From assembly GCF_001590685.1 (NCBI RefSeq), contig NZ_CP014616.1, positions 2,107,001 through 2,171,000 of the forward strand: a DNA stretch of 64,000 bases, read 5' to 3'. The notes under the pieces are model-generated. The model did no database searches, had not been told where the DNA came from, and worked only from the letters and a program-made list of their open reading frames with translations. This DNA comes from Sporosarcina psychrophila (GTDB taxonomy: Bacteria > Bacillota > Bacilli > Bacillales_A > Planococcaceae). Both the position numbers and the translations under genes were made by a program. Shown one piece after another: positions 8,966-17,807 of the stretch (the stretch's first letter is position 1; each line of letters begins with the position of its first letter).

Positions 8966-10576
8966 TTATATCCTTTCTTTATAAATAAAATAATCGAAAT
9001 CAGCATGTCGATTCTGACCTGATGTATCTTGACACTGCATACCGACAAATGCACCAGTAAAGAAGCCTCCACCTTTGATATAGTCATCAGAAAGCTTATG
9101 TGACGCAAATTTGACAGGTATAACAGTCCAATTCACTCCGTCAAAGGAATAAGAATACTCGTAAAAATTGGTTTTTACATCAACTCTGAGGTGAACATAT
9201 TCTATAGTATCTGGAATGACGATTTCTTTACCTTGAAGCGGTTGAGCAAATATAAAGTTATCGTAAGTGCTGAGTTCAAGGATTCTACCTTTCTCTTCGT
9301 GCCAGGAAATCTGAAGTGCTGTCCAGTTTTCTGTATTATAATAGTTGACTAGTCCTGCAGATTGCTGGAAAGAGTTTGGAGTGAAGTTCACTTTCGTTTC
9401 TGCAGTAAAGTTAAAATGTTGCCAACGTCTAGCTATAAAAGCCTGAGTGAACTTTGAAGTCAAGGATTCTTTTCCGTATAGTCGCAGGTGGCCAGGATTG
9501 TCTTTTAGTGAAACAATATCTTCGCCTAATGGGATACGCAGTGATTGAAAATGATTATTTAATTCATCAATATCAAAGTCATCTTTCTCATCATAATCAT
9601 TCTTCCATTTTACTTCTTCGATATCAGGTCCTTCAATTTCAAGGGACGGTCCGTTACCCCCAACCACATATGGCCAATCATTTTTCCACTCCATTCTTTG
9701 AATGGCAGTTTCCCGTCCAAGTGGGCAATAGCCTCGATCATCCAACAATGGTTGGTTTTCTCTTGGTAAGGGCCTGCCTGTTAAGTGTACTAAAAACCAT
9801 TCATCTGTATGTGTATGAACAATTGAAGCATGTCCAGACTTTTGAAGTGGATTTCTAGGATATGGCCATGATGTAATCAATGGATTCTCGGGATGCACTT
9901 CATATGGTCCCCAAAGATTTTTTGATCGTGCGATCGTGGCAGCATGATCGTATTTTGTACCACCCTCTGCTGTTAATAAGTAGTAATAATCATTGATTTT
10001 ATATATATGAGGGGCTTCAACTAATTTGATATCTGTCCCTTTAAAAATTATTTTAGATTCTCCAACTAGTTTTTGTTCCTCGACGTTATATTCTTGAAGA
10101 ACTATACCATAAAAATTATGATGATCGATACGATGATCCCAGTACATGTTCGCTAGATACTTTCTACCGTCTTCGTCATGATACAATGATGGATCGAAGC
10201 CGGAGCTGTTTAAGTAAGTACGCTCAGACCATTCTCCATCAATAGTTTCACTGGTTACAAGGTAATTGTGGCAATCTTTCCATTGTCCTTCTGTTACCTT
10301 CACATCCGTATAGATTAGCCAAAACTTACCGTCACTATGTGAGAGTGGGGGGGCCCATACACCCCCTGAATTAGGATTTCCCATCATATTTAATTGGCTT
10401 AATCGATTAAGGGGCCTTGAAACTAATCTCCAATTATTTAAATCCTTGGAATGATATATACCCACACCAGGGAACCACTCAAAGGTAGAAACGGCAATAT
10501 AATAATCTTCTCCTACGCGGCAAATGCTTGGATCTGGATTGAATCCAGGTAAAATTGGATTTCGAATGATTGTCAT
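8966..10576 (-). CDS. xynB: Beta-xylosidase, glycoside hydrolase family 43
   Basis: A 536-residue GH43 enzyme (XynB/XylB type) that splits xylo-oligosaccharides to xylose in the cytoplasm. The five-bladed propeller begins at residue 5 ([21 protein letters not shown], general-base Asp in NPDPS). The second Asp is in [12 protein letters not shown] (about residue 128) and the general-acid Glu in LVEAPHIYK (about 190). The C-terminal half is the beta-sandwich that completes the active site in this subfamily. Length matches the family and no signal peptide is seen. The gene follows xylR on the minus strand, separated by 315 bp with its own cre-like site, so repression by XylR and CcpA is likely. 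Confidence 0.93.
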   Translation of the reverse strand: MTIIRNPILPGFNPDPSICRVGEDYYIAVSTFEWFPGVGIYHSKDLNNWRLVSRPLNRLSQLNMMGNPNSGGVWAPPLSHSDGKFWLIYTDVKVTEGQWKDCHNYLVTSETIDGEWSERTYLNSSGFDPSLYHDEDGRKYLANMYWDHRIDHHNFYGIVLQEYNVEEQKLVGESKIIFKGTDIKLVEAPHIYKINDYYYLLTAEGGTKYDHAATIARSKNLWGPYEVHPENPLITSWPYPRNPLQKSGHASIVHTHTDEWFLVHLTGRPLPRENQPLLDDRGYCPLGRETAIQRMEWKNDWPYVVGGNGPSLEIEGPDIEEVKWKNDYDEKDDFDIDELNNHFQSLRIPLGEDIVSLKDNPGHLRLYGKESLTSKFTQAFIARRWQHFNFTAETKVNFTPNSFQQSAGLVNYYNTENWTALQISWHEEKGRILELSTYDNFIFAQPLQGKEIVIPDTIEYVHLRVDVKTNFYEYSYSFDGVNWTVIPVKFASHKLSDDYIKGGGFFTGAFVGMQCQDTSGQNRHADFDYFIYKERI

Positions 10577-10644
10577 TTTAATTCACCCTTTACATAATTT
10601 TTATCTTTCACCAAATCTGAGCACCCTGAAAAATAGTGAATGCA

Positions 10645-10658
10645 TGTAAGTGCTTACA
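10645..10658. promoter_or_regulatory. cre-like site upstream of xynB
   Basis: TGTAAGTGCTTACA is a palindrome close to the CcpA consensus (TGTAAGCGCTTACA type, central CG replaced by TG). It lies about 70 bases upstream of the xynB start on the minus strand. The rest of 10577-10891 holds no gene; a TATAAT-like box lies nearby on the minus strand. Confidence 0.6.
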
Positions 10659-10809
10659 AAATGGAGAAAGGTTAAATACAATTATAAAAATACTAATTAA
10701 TGACCTATTGTTTATCAATAATCCGACAGTTATTGGCAGGGGAGTAATGGGATTAATAAATAAATGAAATCATTAATTAGCAATTTTCACAATACTATAT
10801 TAGATAATA

Positions 10810-10838
10810 CACTAGTTAATTGGATTAGCAAATTAGTG
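10810..10838. repeat. Imperfect palindrome between xynB and xylR
   Basis: CACTAGTT (10810-10817) and AATTAGTG (10831-10838) pair with one mismatch around 13 bases. The ACTA/TAGT arms resemble the operator proposed at 6203, so it could be a weaker XylR site controlling xynB. There is no other support. Confidence 0.35.
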
Positions 10839-10891
10839 ATAGTTGATTAACGAATGACTAAAGTAACAAAAGGTTTGCCGTTACTACTACT

Positions 10892-12100
10892 TTAAATTTG
10901 AATTATACTTCTTTGTTGGATACTAACACTCAAAAAGTTTTCTATTGAAAAAGCAGCTACGCCTAATGCGGACGAGAGTGTGGATAACTCCGAAAAATCA
11001 ATTTGTAAATCACTTCGTTGAAACCATAGAGCTTGGTTAGCTACTCTTGTATTCAAAGATTCCTCTAGCCACTTTTTAGAAGAGGCCATCCGGTTACCAA
11101 TAATCACTTGTTGTGGATTAAAGATATTAATAATGTTATTTATGCCTACACCTAAATAGTCCCCAGTTTGTTCAAATAGTTTGATAACCTCTTTATTGCC
11201 ATTCTCTGCGAGAGTTAATAAATTATTTAAGTCGCCTTCTTTGTTAGAAGGGAGGGGGATATCTAACAGTCCAGCGTTATTGATTAATGCTTGTTCTGAC
11301 GCATACAATTCCCAACAACCATCATTTCCACAACGACATTTAGAACCATTAACTTGTATTGTCATATGGCCAAGCTCACCAGAAAAACCATTGGACCCTT
11401 TATACAAAGAACCATTAAGAATAAGTCCGACACCTATTCCAATCCCAGCACTTACATAAATGATATTTTCAAACTCTTTTCCAGCACCAAATTTCTTCTC
11501 TCCGTAGGCACCAGCATTTGCCTCGTTTTCAATAATGACTGGAAGGTTATATTTTTTTTGTAAAATTGACTTTAAATTAACGTTTGTCCAGTTTAGATTT
11601 GGCGCTAGCAAAACTTCCCCACTATTATCAACTATTCCCGGTACACCAACACCGATTCCAACGATTCCGTGAGGGCTAGGTGGCACAGAAGAAATTAGGG
11701 AATCGATGGTGTTAAATAATTGTTCTTCAATTTCATTATAAGAAAGGTTCTTAAAAGTCATTACTTTCTCTTGAAAAATATTTCCGTCTAGGTCAGTTAA
11801 AACGCCAAGTAAGTAATTCACCCCTAGATCTATTCCTATCGAATAGCCAGCTGAATTGTTAAATAATAACATGACAGGTCTTCTCCCGCCGCTAGATTCA
11901 CCTGGACCAGACTCATAGATTAAGTGATCCTCTAGTAATTCGCTCACTAAGGATGAGACAGTTCCTTTGTTTAAACCAGTTTGATTTGCAACAGCAGCCC
12001 TTGAAATAGGGGAGTTATTTTTAATTTTATCTAAAACTAAAGATTTATTGCCTTTTTTGACTACATGATGATTCCAAGTTTGATTAGCATCCATCTTCAT
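10892..12100 (-). CDS. xylR: XylR-type ROK-family transcriptional repressor
   Basis: A 402-residue repressor that releases DNA when it binds xylose. The N-terminal winged helix-turn-helix (about 20-75, ISRAAVANQTGLNKGTVSSLV) is followed by a ROK sugar-kinase-like domain with the glycine-rich IGIDLGVNY segment and the ROK zinc motif KCRCGNDGCWELYASE (about 258-273). The frame could start at TTG 12109; the ATG at 12100 has an AAAGAG site at good distance and is preferred. It is transcribed away from the importer operon at 12,383 and lies upstream of xynB. The xylose assignment rests on xylA, xylB and xynB around it. Confidence 0.88.
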   Translation of the reverse strand: MKMDANQTWNHHVVKKGNKSLVLDKIKNNSPISRAAVANQTGLNKGTVSSLVSELLEDHLIYESGPGESSGGRRPVMLLFNNSAGYSIGIDLGVNYLLGVLTDLDGNIFQEKVMTFKNLSYNEIEEQLFNTIDSLISSVPPSPHGIVGIGVGVPGIVDNSGEVLLAPNLNWTNVNLKSILQKKYNLPVIIENEANAGAYGEKKFGAGKEFENIIYVSAGIGIGVGLILNGSLYKGSNGFSGELGHMTIQVNGSKCRCGNDGCWELYASEQALINNAGLLDIPLPSNKEGDLNNLLTLAENGNKEVIKLFEQTGDYLGVGINNIINIFNPQQVIIGNRMASSKKWLEESLNTRVANQALWFQRSDLQIDFSELSTLSSALGVAAFSIENFLSVSIQQRSIIQI

Positions 12101-12291
12101 TCCATTCAACTCTTTCTCTCTTTTTTTTCATTCTAACAAATAAAAACTTGATTAGATACAACTTCGTATTCAACTGATTTGAGTGTCTACCTAACTTTTG
12201 TGGAAAGAATTATAACGTCATTTTCCTATTTTCGGGAAAAACACAATTGAAAATCACAAAAATAGACGTAGAAAAAACTTTGTTCATCCAC

Positions 12292-12320
12292 TAGACTAAC
12301 AACTTCCTCTTTGCTATAAT
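12292..12320 (+). promoter_or_regulatory. Putative promoter of the xylo-oligosaccharide importer operon
   Basis: TAGACT (12292-12297), a 17-base spacer and TATAAT (12315-12320). The -35 region (TAGACTAAC) resembles that of xylA (TAGACAAAC at 16362), which may reflect a shared operator half-site overlapping both promoters. Confidence 0.5.
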
Positions 12321-12330
12321 GAAAATGCAT

Positions 12331-12352
12331 ACAACAATCTGAATATTGTTGT
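12331..12352. repeat. Perfect 8-bp palindrome just after the importer promoter
   Basis: ACAACAAT and ATTGTTGT flank six bases, starting 11 bases after the -10 box. It could be an operator or a 5' mRNA hairpin ahead of the binding-protein gene. Confidence 0.45.
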
Positions 12353-12382
12353 TTCAAAAACTTGAGTTGGGGGAGATAAATA

Positions 12383-13666
12383 ATGAGGAAAAAGAAAGCG
12401 TTTACAATTCTGTTATCCACTTTTGTTTTGTCTTTATTATTAGTAGGTTGTTCAGATTCAGGTAAAACATCTAGTGATACTGAAATAAAGTTTATGCATC
12501 TATGGCCCGAGGGGAGCTCTAAACAGCATCATGAAATTGTAAGTGAAATTATTGCTGATTTTGAAAAGGAACATGAAGGTGTCAAAATTGATTTAGAAGT
12601 GTTAAGCAATGAGCAATACAAAGATAAGTTAAAGGTTCTATCAACATCTAAAGAATTACCAGACGTTGGAATGACTTGGGCAGCAGGATTTTTAGAACCC
12701 TATGTAGGTGGTAATATGTTTGCTCCATTAGATGATCTTATTGATAAAGAATTAAGCGATACGTTCATTCCAGGAACTGTAGAGGCTTATGCAATAGATG
12801 GGGTGACTTACGGTCTTCCACTAGAATTGAACATTGCGACAATATATTATAATAAAACTATGTTTGCAGAGCATAATCTCGAAGCACCAGAAACATTTGA
12901 GGAACTAGAAAATGTAATTAATGTATTTAAGGCAGATGGAATACAACCTATCGCTTTAGGTAACAAAGATCCTTGGACAGGTTCGTTATGGTATATGTAT
13001 CTAGCAGACCGAATTGGTGGTGCTGAAGTCCTTAATAAAGCGATCGATAGATCCGGTACTTTCGAGGATCCAGCATTAATTGAAGCAGCAGAAAAAGTAC
13101 AAAACCTTGTTGATATGGGGGCATTTGTCAAAGGATTTAATGGTCTTTCTGATGAAGAAGCGAAAAGTATGTTTATGAATGAACAAGCACCAATGTATTT
13201 AATTGCAACATGGGATTTACCAAATTACACAACAAATGAAGATGTACCTCAAGAATTTAGAGATTCTGTAGAGTATCTCAAGTTTCCAACTGTGGATGGA
13301 AAGGGAGATATGAATAGTTTTATTGGGGGACCTGGAGTTGGATTATTTGTTGCGGAAGATTCTGATGTAAAAGAAGAAGCTAAAGAATTTGCCGCATTTT
13401 TTGTTAAACAATGGGGCGAGAAATCTGTCACAAAAGCTGGCGTTATTCCAGCATCAAAAGTGGATGCTGGATCCTTAGACCTGCCACAAATGTATATCGA
13501 TATATTGGATGAACTTAATTCAGCAAGCAATATTACTATGTTTGCTGACGTTCAAATGAGTCCAAGTGTAGCACAAGTGCATTTAGATGCGATTCAAGCA
13601 CTTTTTGGGAATCAAATGACACCTGAAGAGTTTGCGAAAGCGCACGAAGAAGCCCTTTCGAAATAG
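12383..13666 (+). CDS. Sugar ABC transporter substrate-binding lipoprotein
   Basis: A 427-residue extracellular binding protein that captures a sugar, probably xylo-oligosaccharides, for the permeases that follow. The signal peptide ends in the lipobox LLLVGCS (Cys at residue 23), so the mature protein is lipid-anchored. The body is a family-1 solute-binding fold (MHLWPEGSSKQHHEI near the start, MTWAAGFLEP, GLPLELNIATIYYNK). The ATG at 12383 follows GGGGGAG. The gene is separated from the first permease by about 100 bp with a stem-loop, a common way to make more binding protein than permease. No ATPase is in the operon. Confidence 0.92.
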   Translation: MRKKKAFTILLSTFVLSLLLVGCSDSGKTSSDTEIKFMHLWPEGSSKQHHEIVSEIIADFEKEHEGVKIDLEVLSNEQYKDKLKVLSTSKELPDVGMTWAAGFLEPYVGGNMFAPLDDLIDKELSDTFIPGTVEAYAIDGVTYGLPLELNIATIYYNKTMFAEHNLEAPETFEELENVINVFKADGIQPIALGNKDPWTGSLWYMYLADRIGGAEVLNKAIDRSGTFEDPALIEAAEKVQNLVDMGAFVKGFNGLSDEEAKSMFMNEQAPMYLIATWDLPNYTTNEDVPQEFRDSVEYLKFPTVDGKGDMNSFIGGPGVGLFVAEDSDVKEEAKEFAAFFVKQWGEKSVTKAGVIPASKVDAGSLDLPQMYIDILDELNSASNITMFADVQMSPSVAQVHLDAIQALFGNQMTPEEFAKAHEEALSK

Positions 13667-13705
13667 TAAAAAGCATTCTGCATTGCGTAAAGTCAAATTA
13701 ACAAT

Positions 13706-13742
13706 GAAGAGGACATATCCTTAACATCGGATGGTCCTCTTC
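13706..13742 (+). terminator. Stem-loop between binding-protein and permease genes
   Basis: GAAGAGGAC and GTCCTCTTC are exact complements around 19 bases. No strong T-run follows, so it is more likely a partial terminator or mRNA stabiliser that sets gene ratios within the operon. Confidence 0.6.
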
Positions 13743-13770
13743 TACTTCATAAGATATGGGGTTGAGTGTA

Positions 13771-14649
13771 ATGAATAAAGTAATGTCAAATAAGCTATAT
13801 ATAGCACTTTATATTTTACCAGCACTCCTGTTGATTACTGTACTAATATTTATTCCATTAATCCTTACGGGTTACTATGGATTAATGGACTGGGACGGCA
13901 TTGGTGCAAAGAAATTTATTGGATTAGAAAATTATATTAATGGGATTAAGGATCTCAAATTTTGGAGTAGTGCTTATCATTCGTTTTTACTAGCAATTTT
14001 CTCGACAATGAGCTTAGCGCTATATTTGTTAGTTTCATTAATATTGGCATCCAAAATAAAAGGCGCTGATTTACTGAGGAAAATATACCTGATTCCAATG
14101 CTTTTGTCTTCAGTTGCAATCGCTCAACTTTGGATCAAAGTATACAATCCGTCGAATGGTATTTTAAATGCTATTCTTATCAAAATAGGGATTGATAATC
14201 CGCCCGCGTGGTTGGCCGAGCCATCACTAGTATTATTTGCTATTTTCATACCAATTTTGTGGCAATATGCTGGATTTTATATTTTGATTTACTATGCAGC
14301 ACTTAAAAATATTCCTGAATCGATGATAGAGGCAGCGAAAATTGATGGTGCATCTGCTTTTCAAATTGCTCTTAGGATTAAGCTACCTCTAATTAAAGAA
14401 GTAGTAAGCGTCACAGTCGTATTAGCTATTGTTGGATCACTAAAGTACTTCGATTTGATTTATGTTATGACTGGTGGAGGACCAAATGGAGCGAGTGAGG
14501 TTATGGCGTCCTATATGTATAAACTAGCTTTTTCAAGTTATGATTTTGGATATGGAAGTGCCATTGGATTCTTATTGTTGATCATTACCTTAGTAGTAAC
14601 GTTAGTTGTTCGGAAATTTACTACTTCCAACGAGCCAATAGAATATTAG
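13771..14649 (+). CDS. Sugar ABC transporter permease (MalF/UgpA type)
   Basis: A 292-residue membrane permease with six predicted helices. The first helix covers about residues 10-32, and the EAA loop (MIEAAKIDGASAFQIALRIKLP) lies near residue 195. It also has the usual TGGGPNGASEV segment. An earlier in-frame ATG at 13756 lacks a ribosome site; the ATG at 13771 is preceded by GGGGTTGAG. It pairs with the next gene to form the membrane channel for the binding protein at 12,383. Confidence 0.92.
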   Translation: MNKVMSNKLYIALYILPALLLITVLIFIPLILTGYYGLMDWDGIGAKKFIGLENYINGIKDLKFWSSAYHSFLLAIFSTMSLALYLLVSLILASKIKGADLLRKIYLIPMLLSSVAIAQLWIKVYNPSNGILNAILIKIGIDNPPAWLAEPSLVLFAIFIPILWQYAGFYILIYYAALKNIPESMIEAAKIDGASAFQIALRIKLPLIKEVVSVTVVLAIVGSLKYFDLIYVMTGGGPNGASEVMASYMYKLAFSSYDFGYGSAIGFLLLIITLVVTLVVRKFTTSNEPIEY

Positions 14650-14664
14650 AAGGAGGTTTATGAT

Positions 14665-15486
14665 ATGGGTCGCATTGGTTACTTTTTTCTTTACGTTTGT
14701 CTAGCAGCTGTAGCGTTGTTCCAGATACTCCCAATAATATGGCTTTTCATTTTCTCATTAAAAGATAATAAAGAGATATTTGCTGGATCACCATTTGCTC
14801 TACCGTCGGAGTTTAGATGGGAAAACTACCAAAAGGTTTGGGATGGTGGAATAGGCATTTATTTCTTCAATAGTGTTTGGATTACTGGTCTAGCGATTAT
14901 CCTAACAGTATTGTTTGCGAGCATGGCAACTTTCGCAATTACAAGAATGAAATGGAAGTTAAGCGGTTTCGTATTGGGGTTGTTTATGGTTGGACTAATG
15001 ATTCCAATACACTCTGCTTTGATACCACTTTTCAGTATGTTCTTAAGCGTAGACTTAATTGATAATCCTTTCGCTGTTGTCATTACATATACGGCTTATA
15101 ATTTACCAATCACAATGATGATATTACTCGGCTTTTATTACACATTGCCTCGTGAAATAGAAGAAGCCGCAATTATAGATGGATCTTCAGTTCATCGATT
15201 GTTTTTCCAAATTATTCTTCCGATGACTGTGCCAGTAATGTCTACTACTGTGGTTATTAATATGATTTATAATTGGAATGAATTTGTATTTGTAAATACG
15301 TTTATAAGTTCAGAAAAATATAAAACATTAACAGTAGGTATTCAAAACTTTATTGGGCAATATATGACAGACTGGGGAGCAATCGGAGCAACGTTAATCA
15401 TTAGTGTGTTACCAATTATTGTTGCATTCATCTTCTTTAGTAATAAAGTCGTTGAAGGGATTTCTGCTAGTGCAGTGAAAGGGTAA
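14665..15486 (+). CDS. Sugar ABC transporter permease (MalG/AraQ type)
   Basis: A 273-residue permease, partner of the gene before it. It shows an N-terminal helix (about 7-29), the EAA loop EEAAIIDGSSVHRLFFQIILP near residue 167 and the typical C-terminus EGISASAVKG. It starts 15 bases after the upstream stop, behind a strong AAGGAGG. A strong terminator follows, so the operon is binding protein plus two permeases without its own ATPase. That fits the CUT1 transporters that share MsmX. Confidence 0.92.
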   Translation: MGRIGYFFLYVCLAAVALFQILPIIWLFIFSLKDNKEIFAGSPFALPSEFRWENYQKVWDGGIGIYFFNSVWITGLAIILTVLFASMATFAITRMKWKLSGFVLGLFMVGLMIPIHSALIPLFSMFLSVDLIDNPFAVVITYTAYNLPITMMILLGFYYTLPREIEEAAIIDGSSVHRLFFQIILPMTVPVMSTTVVINMIYNWNEFVFVNTFISSEKYKTLTVGIQNFIGQYMTDWGAIGATLIISVLPIIVAFIFFSNKVVEGISASAVKG

Positions 15487-15502
15487 TAAGTGTATGGCAC
15501 AT

Positions 15503-15555
15503 AAAAAACTTCATACAACGGGGGATTGAACTGCTCCGTTGTGTGAAGTTTTTTT
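15503..15555. terminator. Rho-independent terminator after the importer operon
   Basis: AAAAAACTTCATACAACGG pairs with CCGTTGTGTGAAGTTTTTTT (one G-U). It also serves the convergent gene at 15,570. Confidence 0.9.
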
Positions 15556-15569
15556 CGTGAAAAAAGTCG

Positions 15570-16205
15570 TTAATTCTCGATATTAACGGGATTGCCATTT
15601 TTCTTATTCGTTTTATTAAAAGCATGTAAACTGACCCACATTGTTATGTATGCGTATGAACTTCCACCAAATATGAATGCCAAGGCAGGAAAACTTTTCA
15701 TAATAAAAAAGAGTGGTACAAGACAGAGTATTATCAATAAACTATTGAAGGGGTTTATTAACATAATAAAAAAGCTGTTTTTCATAACATATTGTACTTT
15801 TATATCGTAATGAACAAAGGCAGGAAAGATATAAAATAATAACATAATGAAAAGTAACATAAATGCAAATAAAGGTATATATGTCCATGTTAAATCCCCG
15901 TTAGTATTACCTTGAATGTAAATAATATCAATCGTAATTAAGAAGACTATTATACTAATAAATATTCCCAAAAGATTGCTTTTTAAGAAGTCTCTCCGAT
16001 AGTATTCCCAAAAGGCTTTTAAAATTGGCTTTTCTGTATTTCCTTTTAACCATTCTCTGGTTATTGCAAACATTGCTATAGTAGCTGGGAAAAAGCCGAA
16101 AATTATTCCGCCTGCTAATGAAAAAAGTATCCACAATAAATTTAAATAGGCAAACCTTGTTATCCATTCAAAAACGTTATAAATAAAGCCACTAGTAGGA
16201 TTCAT
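15570..16205 (-). CDS. YesL-like membrane protein (DUF624)
   Basis: A 211-residue membrane protein of the YesL/DUF624 family, found beside pectin and hemicellulose transport genes in Bacillales; its function is unproven. The opening NPTSGFIYNVFEWITRFAYLNLLWILFSLAGG is characteristic, followed by GFFPATIAMFAITREWLKG and about five membrane helices. The ATG at 16205 has AAGGGTGG six bases upstream; the TTG at 16211 is less likely. It converges on the importer operon and diverges from xylA. Such proteins may help sugar ABC systems, but that is inference from gene company. Confidence 0.8.
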   Translation of the reverse strand: MNPTSGFIYNVFEWITRFAYLNLLWILFSLAGGIIFGFFPATIAMFAITREWLKGNTEKPILKAFWEYYRRDFLKSNLLGIFISIIVFLITIDIIYIQGNTNGDLTWTYIPLFAFMLLFIMLLFYIFPAFVHYDIKVQYVMKNSFFIMLINPFNSLLIILCLVPLFFIMKSFPALAFIFGGSSYAYITMWVSLHAFNKTNKKNGNPVNIEN

Positions 16206-16361
16206 TGACAACCACCCTTATTTCCTGACTTATAGAATAAGCCAATCTCATTATTTAATAGAAAGAGGAATCATTAAAAGCATACACTACTCGTATAAAA
16301 AGTTCATCATTTCCAGTGATAAATGCAATCAGTTTTATAGTTGAAAACTTTGTTTAACTAA

Positions 16362-16389
16362 TAGACAAACTAATGATTTGTGTTATAAT
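16362..16389 (+). promoter_or_regulatory. xylA promoter with XylR-like half-sites
   Basis: TAGACA (16362-16367), a 16-base spacer and TATAAT (16384-16389). Two AACTAAT half-sites (about 16356 and 16368) overlap the -35 region in direct orientation. A full palindrome like that at 6203 is not present. Confidence 0.55.
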
Positions 16390-16395
16390 TACAAA

Positions 16396-16409
16396 TGTAA
16401 GCCTTTACA
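16396..16409. promoter_or_regulatory. cre-like site downstream of the xylA promoter
   Basis: TGTAAGCCTTTACA fits a CcpA site with one central deviation. It starts 6 bases after the -10 box, where CcpA binding would block transcription when better sugars are present. Confidence 0.6.
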
Positions 16410-16453
16410 TTCACTGTTGCTTTGTAACATAAAAAATCTAGGAGGTACAAACA

Positions 16454-17776
16454 ATGACTTATTTCCTAAACATTGACAAGATTAAATTCGAGGGTTCATT
16501 ATCAACAAATCCATATGCATTTAAATTTTATAATCCCGAGGAAAAAATCGGTGATAAAACAATGGAAGAAATATTACGCTACGGAGTCTCGTATTGGCAT
16601 ACATTTACGATGAATGGCTCAGATCCATTTGGCGGAGGCAACATGATTCGCTCGTGGGATAAGTTTAGTGGTATGGATTTAGCTAAAGCCCGCGTAGATG
16701 CTTCATTTGAATTTTACGATAAAATTGATGTACCATTTTTCTGTTTCCATGATATTGATATAGCACCAGAGGGTAGCAGTTTAAGAGAGTCTAATCAAAA
16801 CTTAGATACAATTGTAAGTATGATCAAGGACTATATGAAAGATAGTAAAGCAAAATTACTTTGGAATACGGCGAATAACTTTACACACCCACGATTTGTT
16901 CATGGTGCTGCCACTTCAAGTAGTGCAGATGTATTTGCTTATTCTGCAGCTAAAGTGAAAAAGGGATTAGAAATCGGTAAGGAACTTGGTGCAGAAAACT
17001 ACGTATTCTGGGGTGGCCGCGAAGGTTATGAAACACTTCTGAATACAAACATGAAGCTGGAGCTGGATAACTTAGCACGTTTCTATAATATGGCTATTGA
17101 CTACGCCAAAGAAATTGGCTTTGATGCCCAATTTTTAATTGAACCTAAGCCAAAAGAGCCTTCAACACATCAATATGATTATGACGTAGCTACTGCACAT
17201 GCATTCTTGCAAAGTTATGGTCTTGTAGATCATTTCAAGTTCAATATTGAAGCAAACCACGCGACATTAGCGGGACATACATTTGAACATGAACTTCACT
17301 ATGCACGCATTAATAATATGTTGGGTTCAGTTGATGCAAACCAAGGGGATCCACTTATCGGATGGGATACAGATGAATTCCCTACGGATTTATGGTCAAC
17401 AACACTTGCAATGTATGAAATTCTTAAAAATGGCGGACTTGGTAGGGGCGGCCTAAACTTCGATGCGAAAGTAAGAAGAGGTTCATTTGAGCCAGAAGAT
17501 TTATTCCATGCACATATTGCTGGAATGGATGCTTTTGCAGTAGGTTTAAGGGTGGCACAAAATTTAATTGATGATAAGGTCTTGGAAAGTATAGTCGAAA
17601 ATCGCTACCAGACTTACACAGAAGGTATTGGACTTGCTATTGTTGAAGGAAAAACAGACTTCCGTAAACTGGAAGAGTATGCTTATGGTTTATCAGATAT
17701 AAAACAGACATCTGGTCGCTTAGAACAAATTAAAGCAACAATCAATCAATACTTATTGAAAGCTTTCGCTAACTAA
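16454..17776 (+). CDS. xylA: Xylose isomerase
   Basis: A 440-residue enzyme that converts D-xylose to D-xylulose in the cytoplasm using two divalent metals. It is the long (class II) form with the N-terminal extension. The catalytic His lies in [12 protein letters not shown] (about residue 101). The substrate/metal region is [17 protein letters not shown] (about 182-198) and metal ligands follow in [34 protein letters not shown] and GSVDANQGD. The ATG follows AGGAGG. It is the first gene of xylAB, with a promoter, cre-like site and XylR-like half-sites upstream. Confidence 0.97.
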   Translation: MTYFLNIDKIKFEGSLSTNPYAFKFYNPEEKIGDKTMEEILRYGVSYWHTFTMNGSDPFGGGNMIRSWDKFSGMDLAKARVDASFEFYDKIDVPFFCFHDIDIAPEGSSLRESNQNLDTIVSMIKDYMKDSKAKLLWNTANNFTHPRFVHGAATSSSADVFAYSAAKVKKGLEIGKELGAENYVFWGGREGYETLLNTNMKLELDNLARFYNMAIDYAKEIGFDAQFLIEPKPKEPSTHQYDYDVATAHAFLQSYGLVDHFKFNIEANHATLAGHTFEHELHYARINNMLGSVDANQGDPLIGWDTDEFPTDLWSTTLAMYEILKNGGLGRGGLNFDAKVRRGSFEPEDLFHAHIAGMDAFAVGLRVAQNLIDDKVLESIVENRYQTYTEGIGLAIVEGKTDFRKLEEYAYGLSDIKQTSGRLEQIKATINQYLLKAFAN

Positions 17777-17807
17777 TTAAGTTTTGAATGGCAGGAGAGA
17801 TGTAGCT

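Noticed and set aside
16330..16400. A full palindromic XylR operator at xylA
   Set aside because: Only direct AACTAAT half-sites were found; no symmetric pair like that at 6203.
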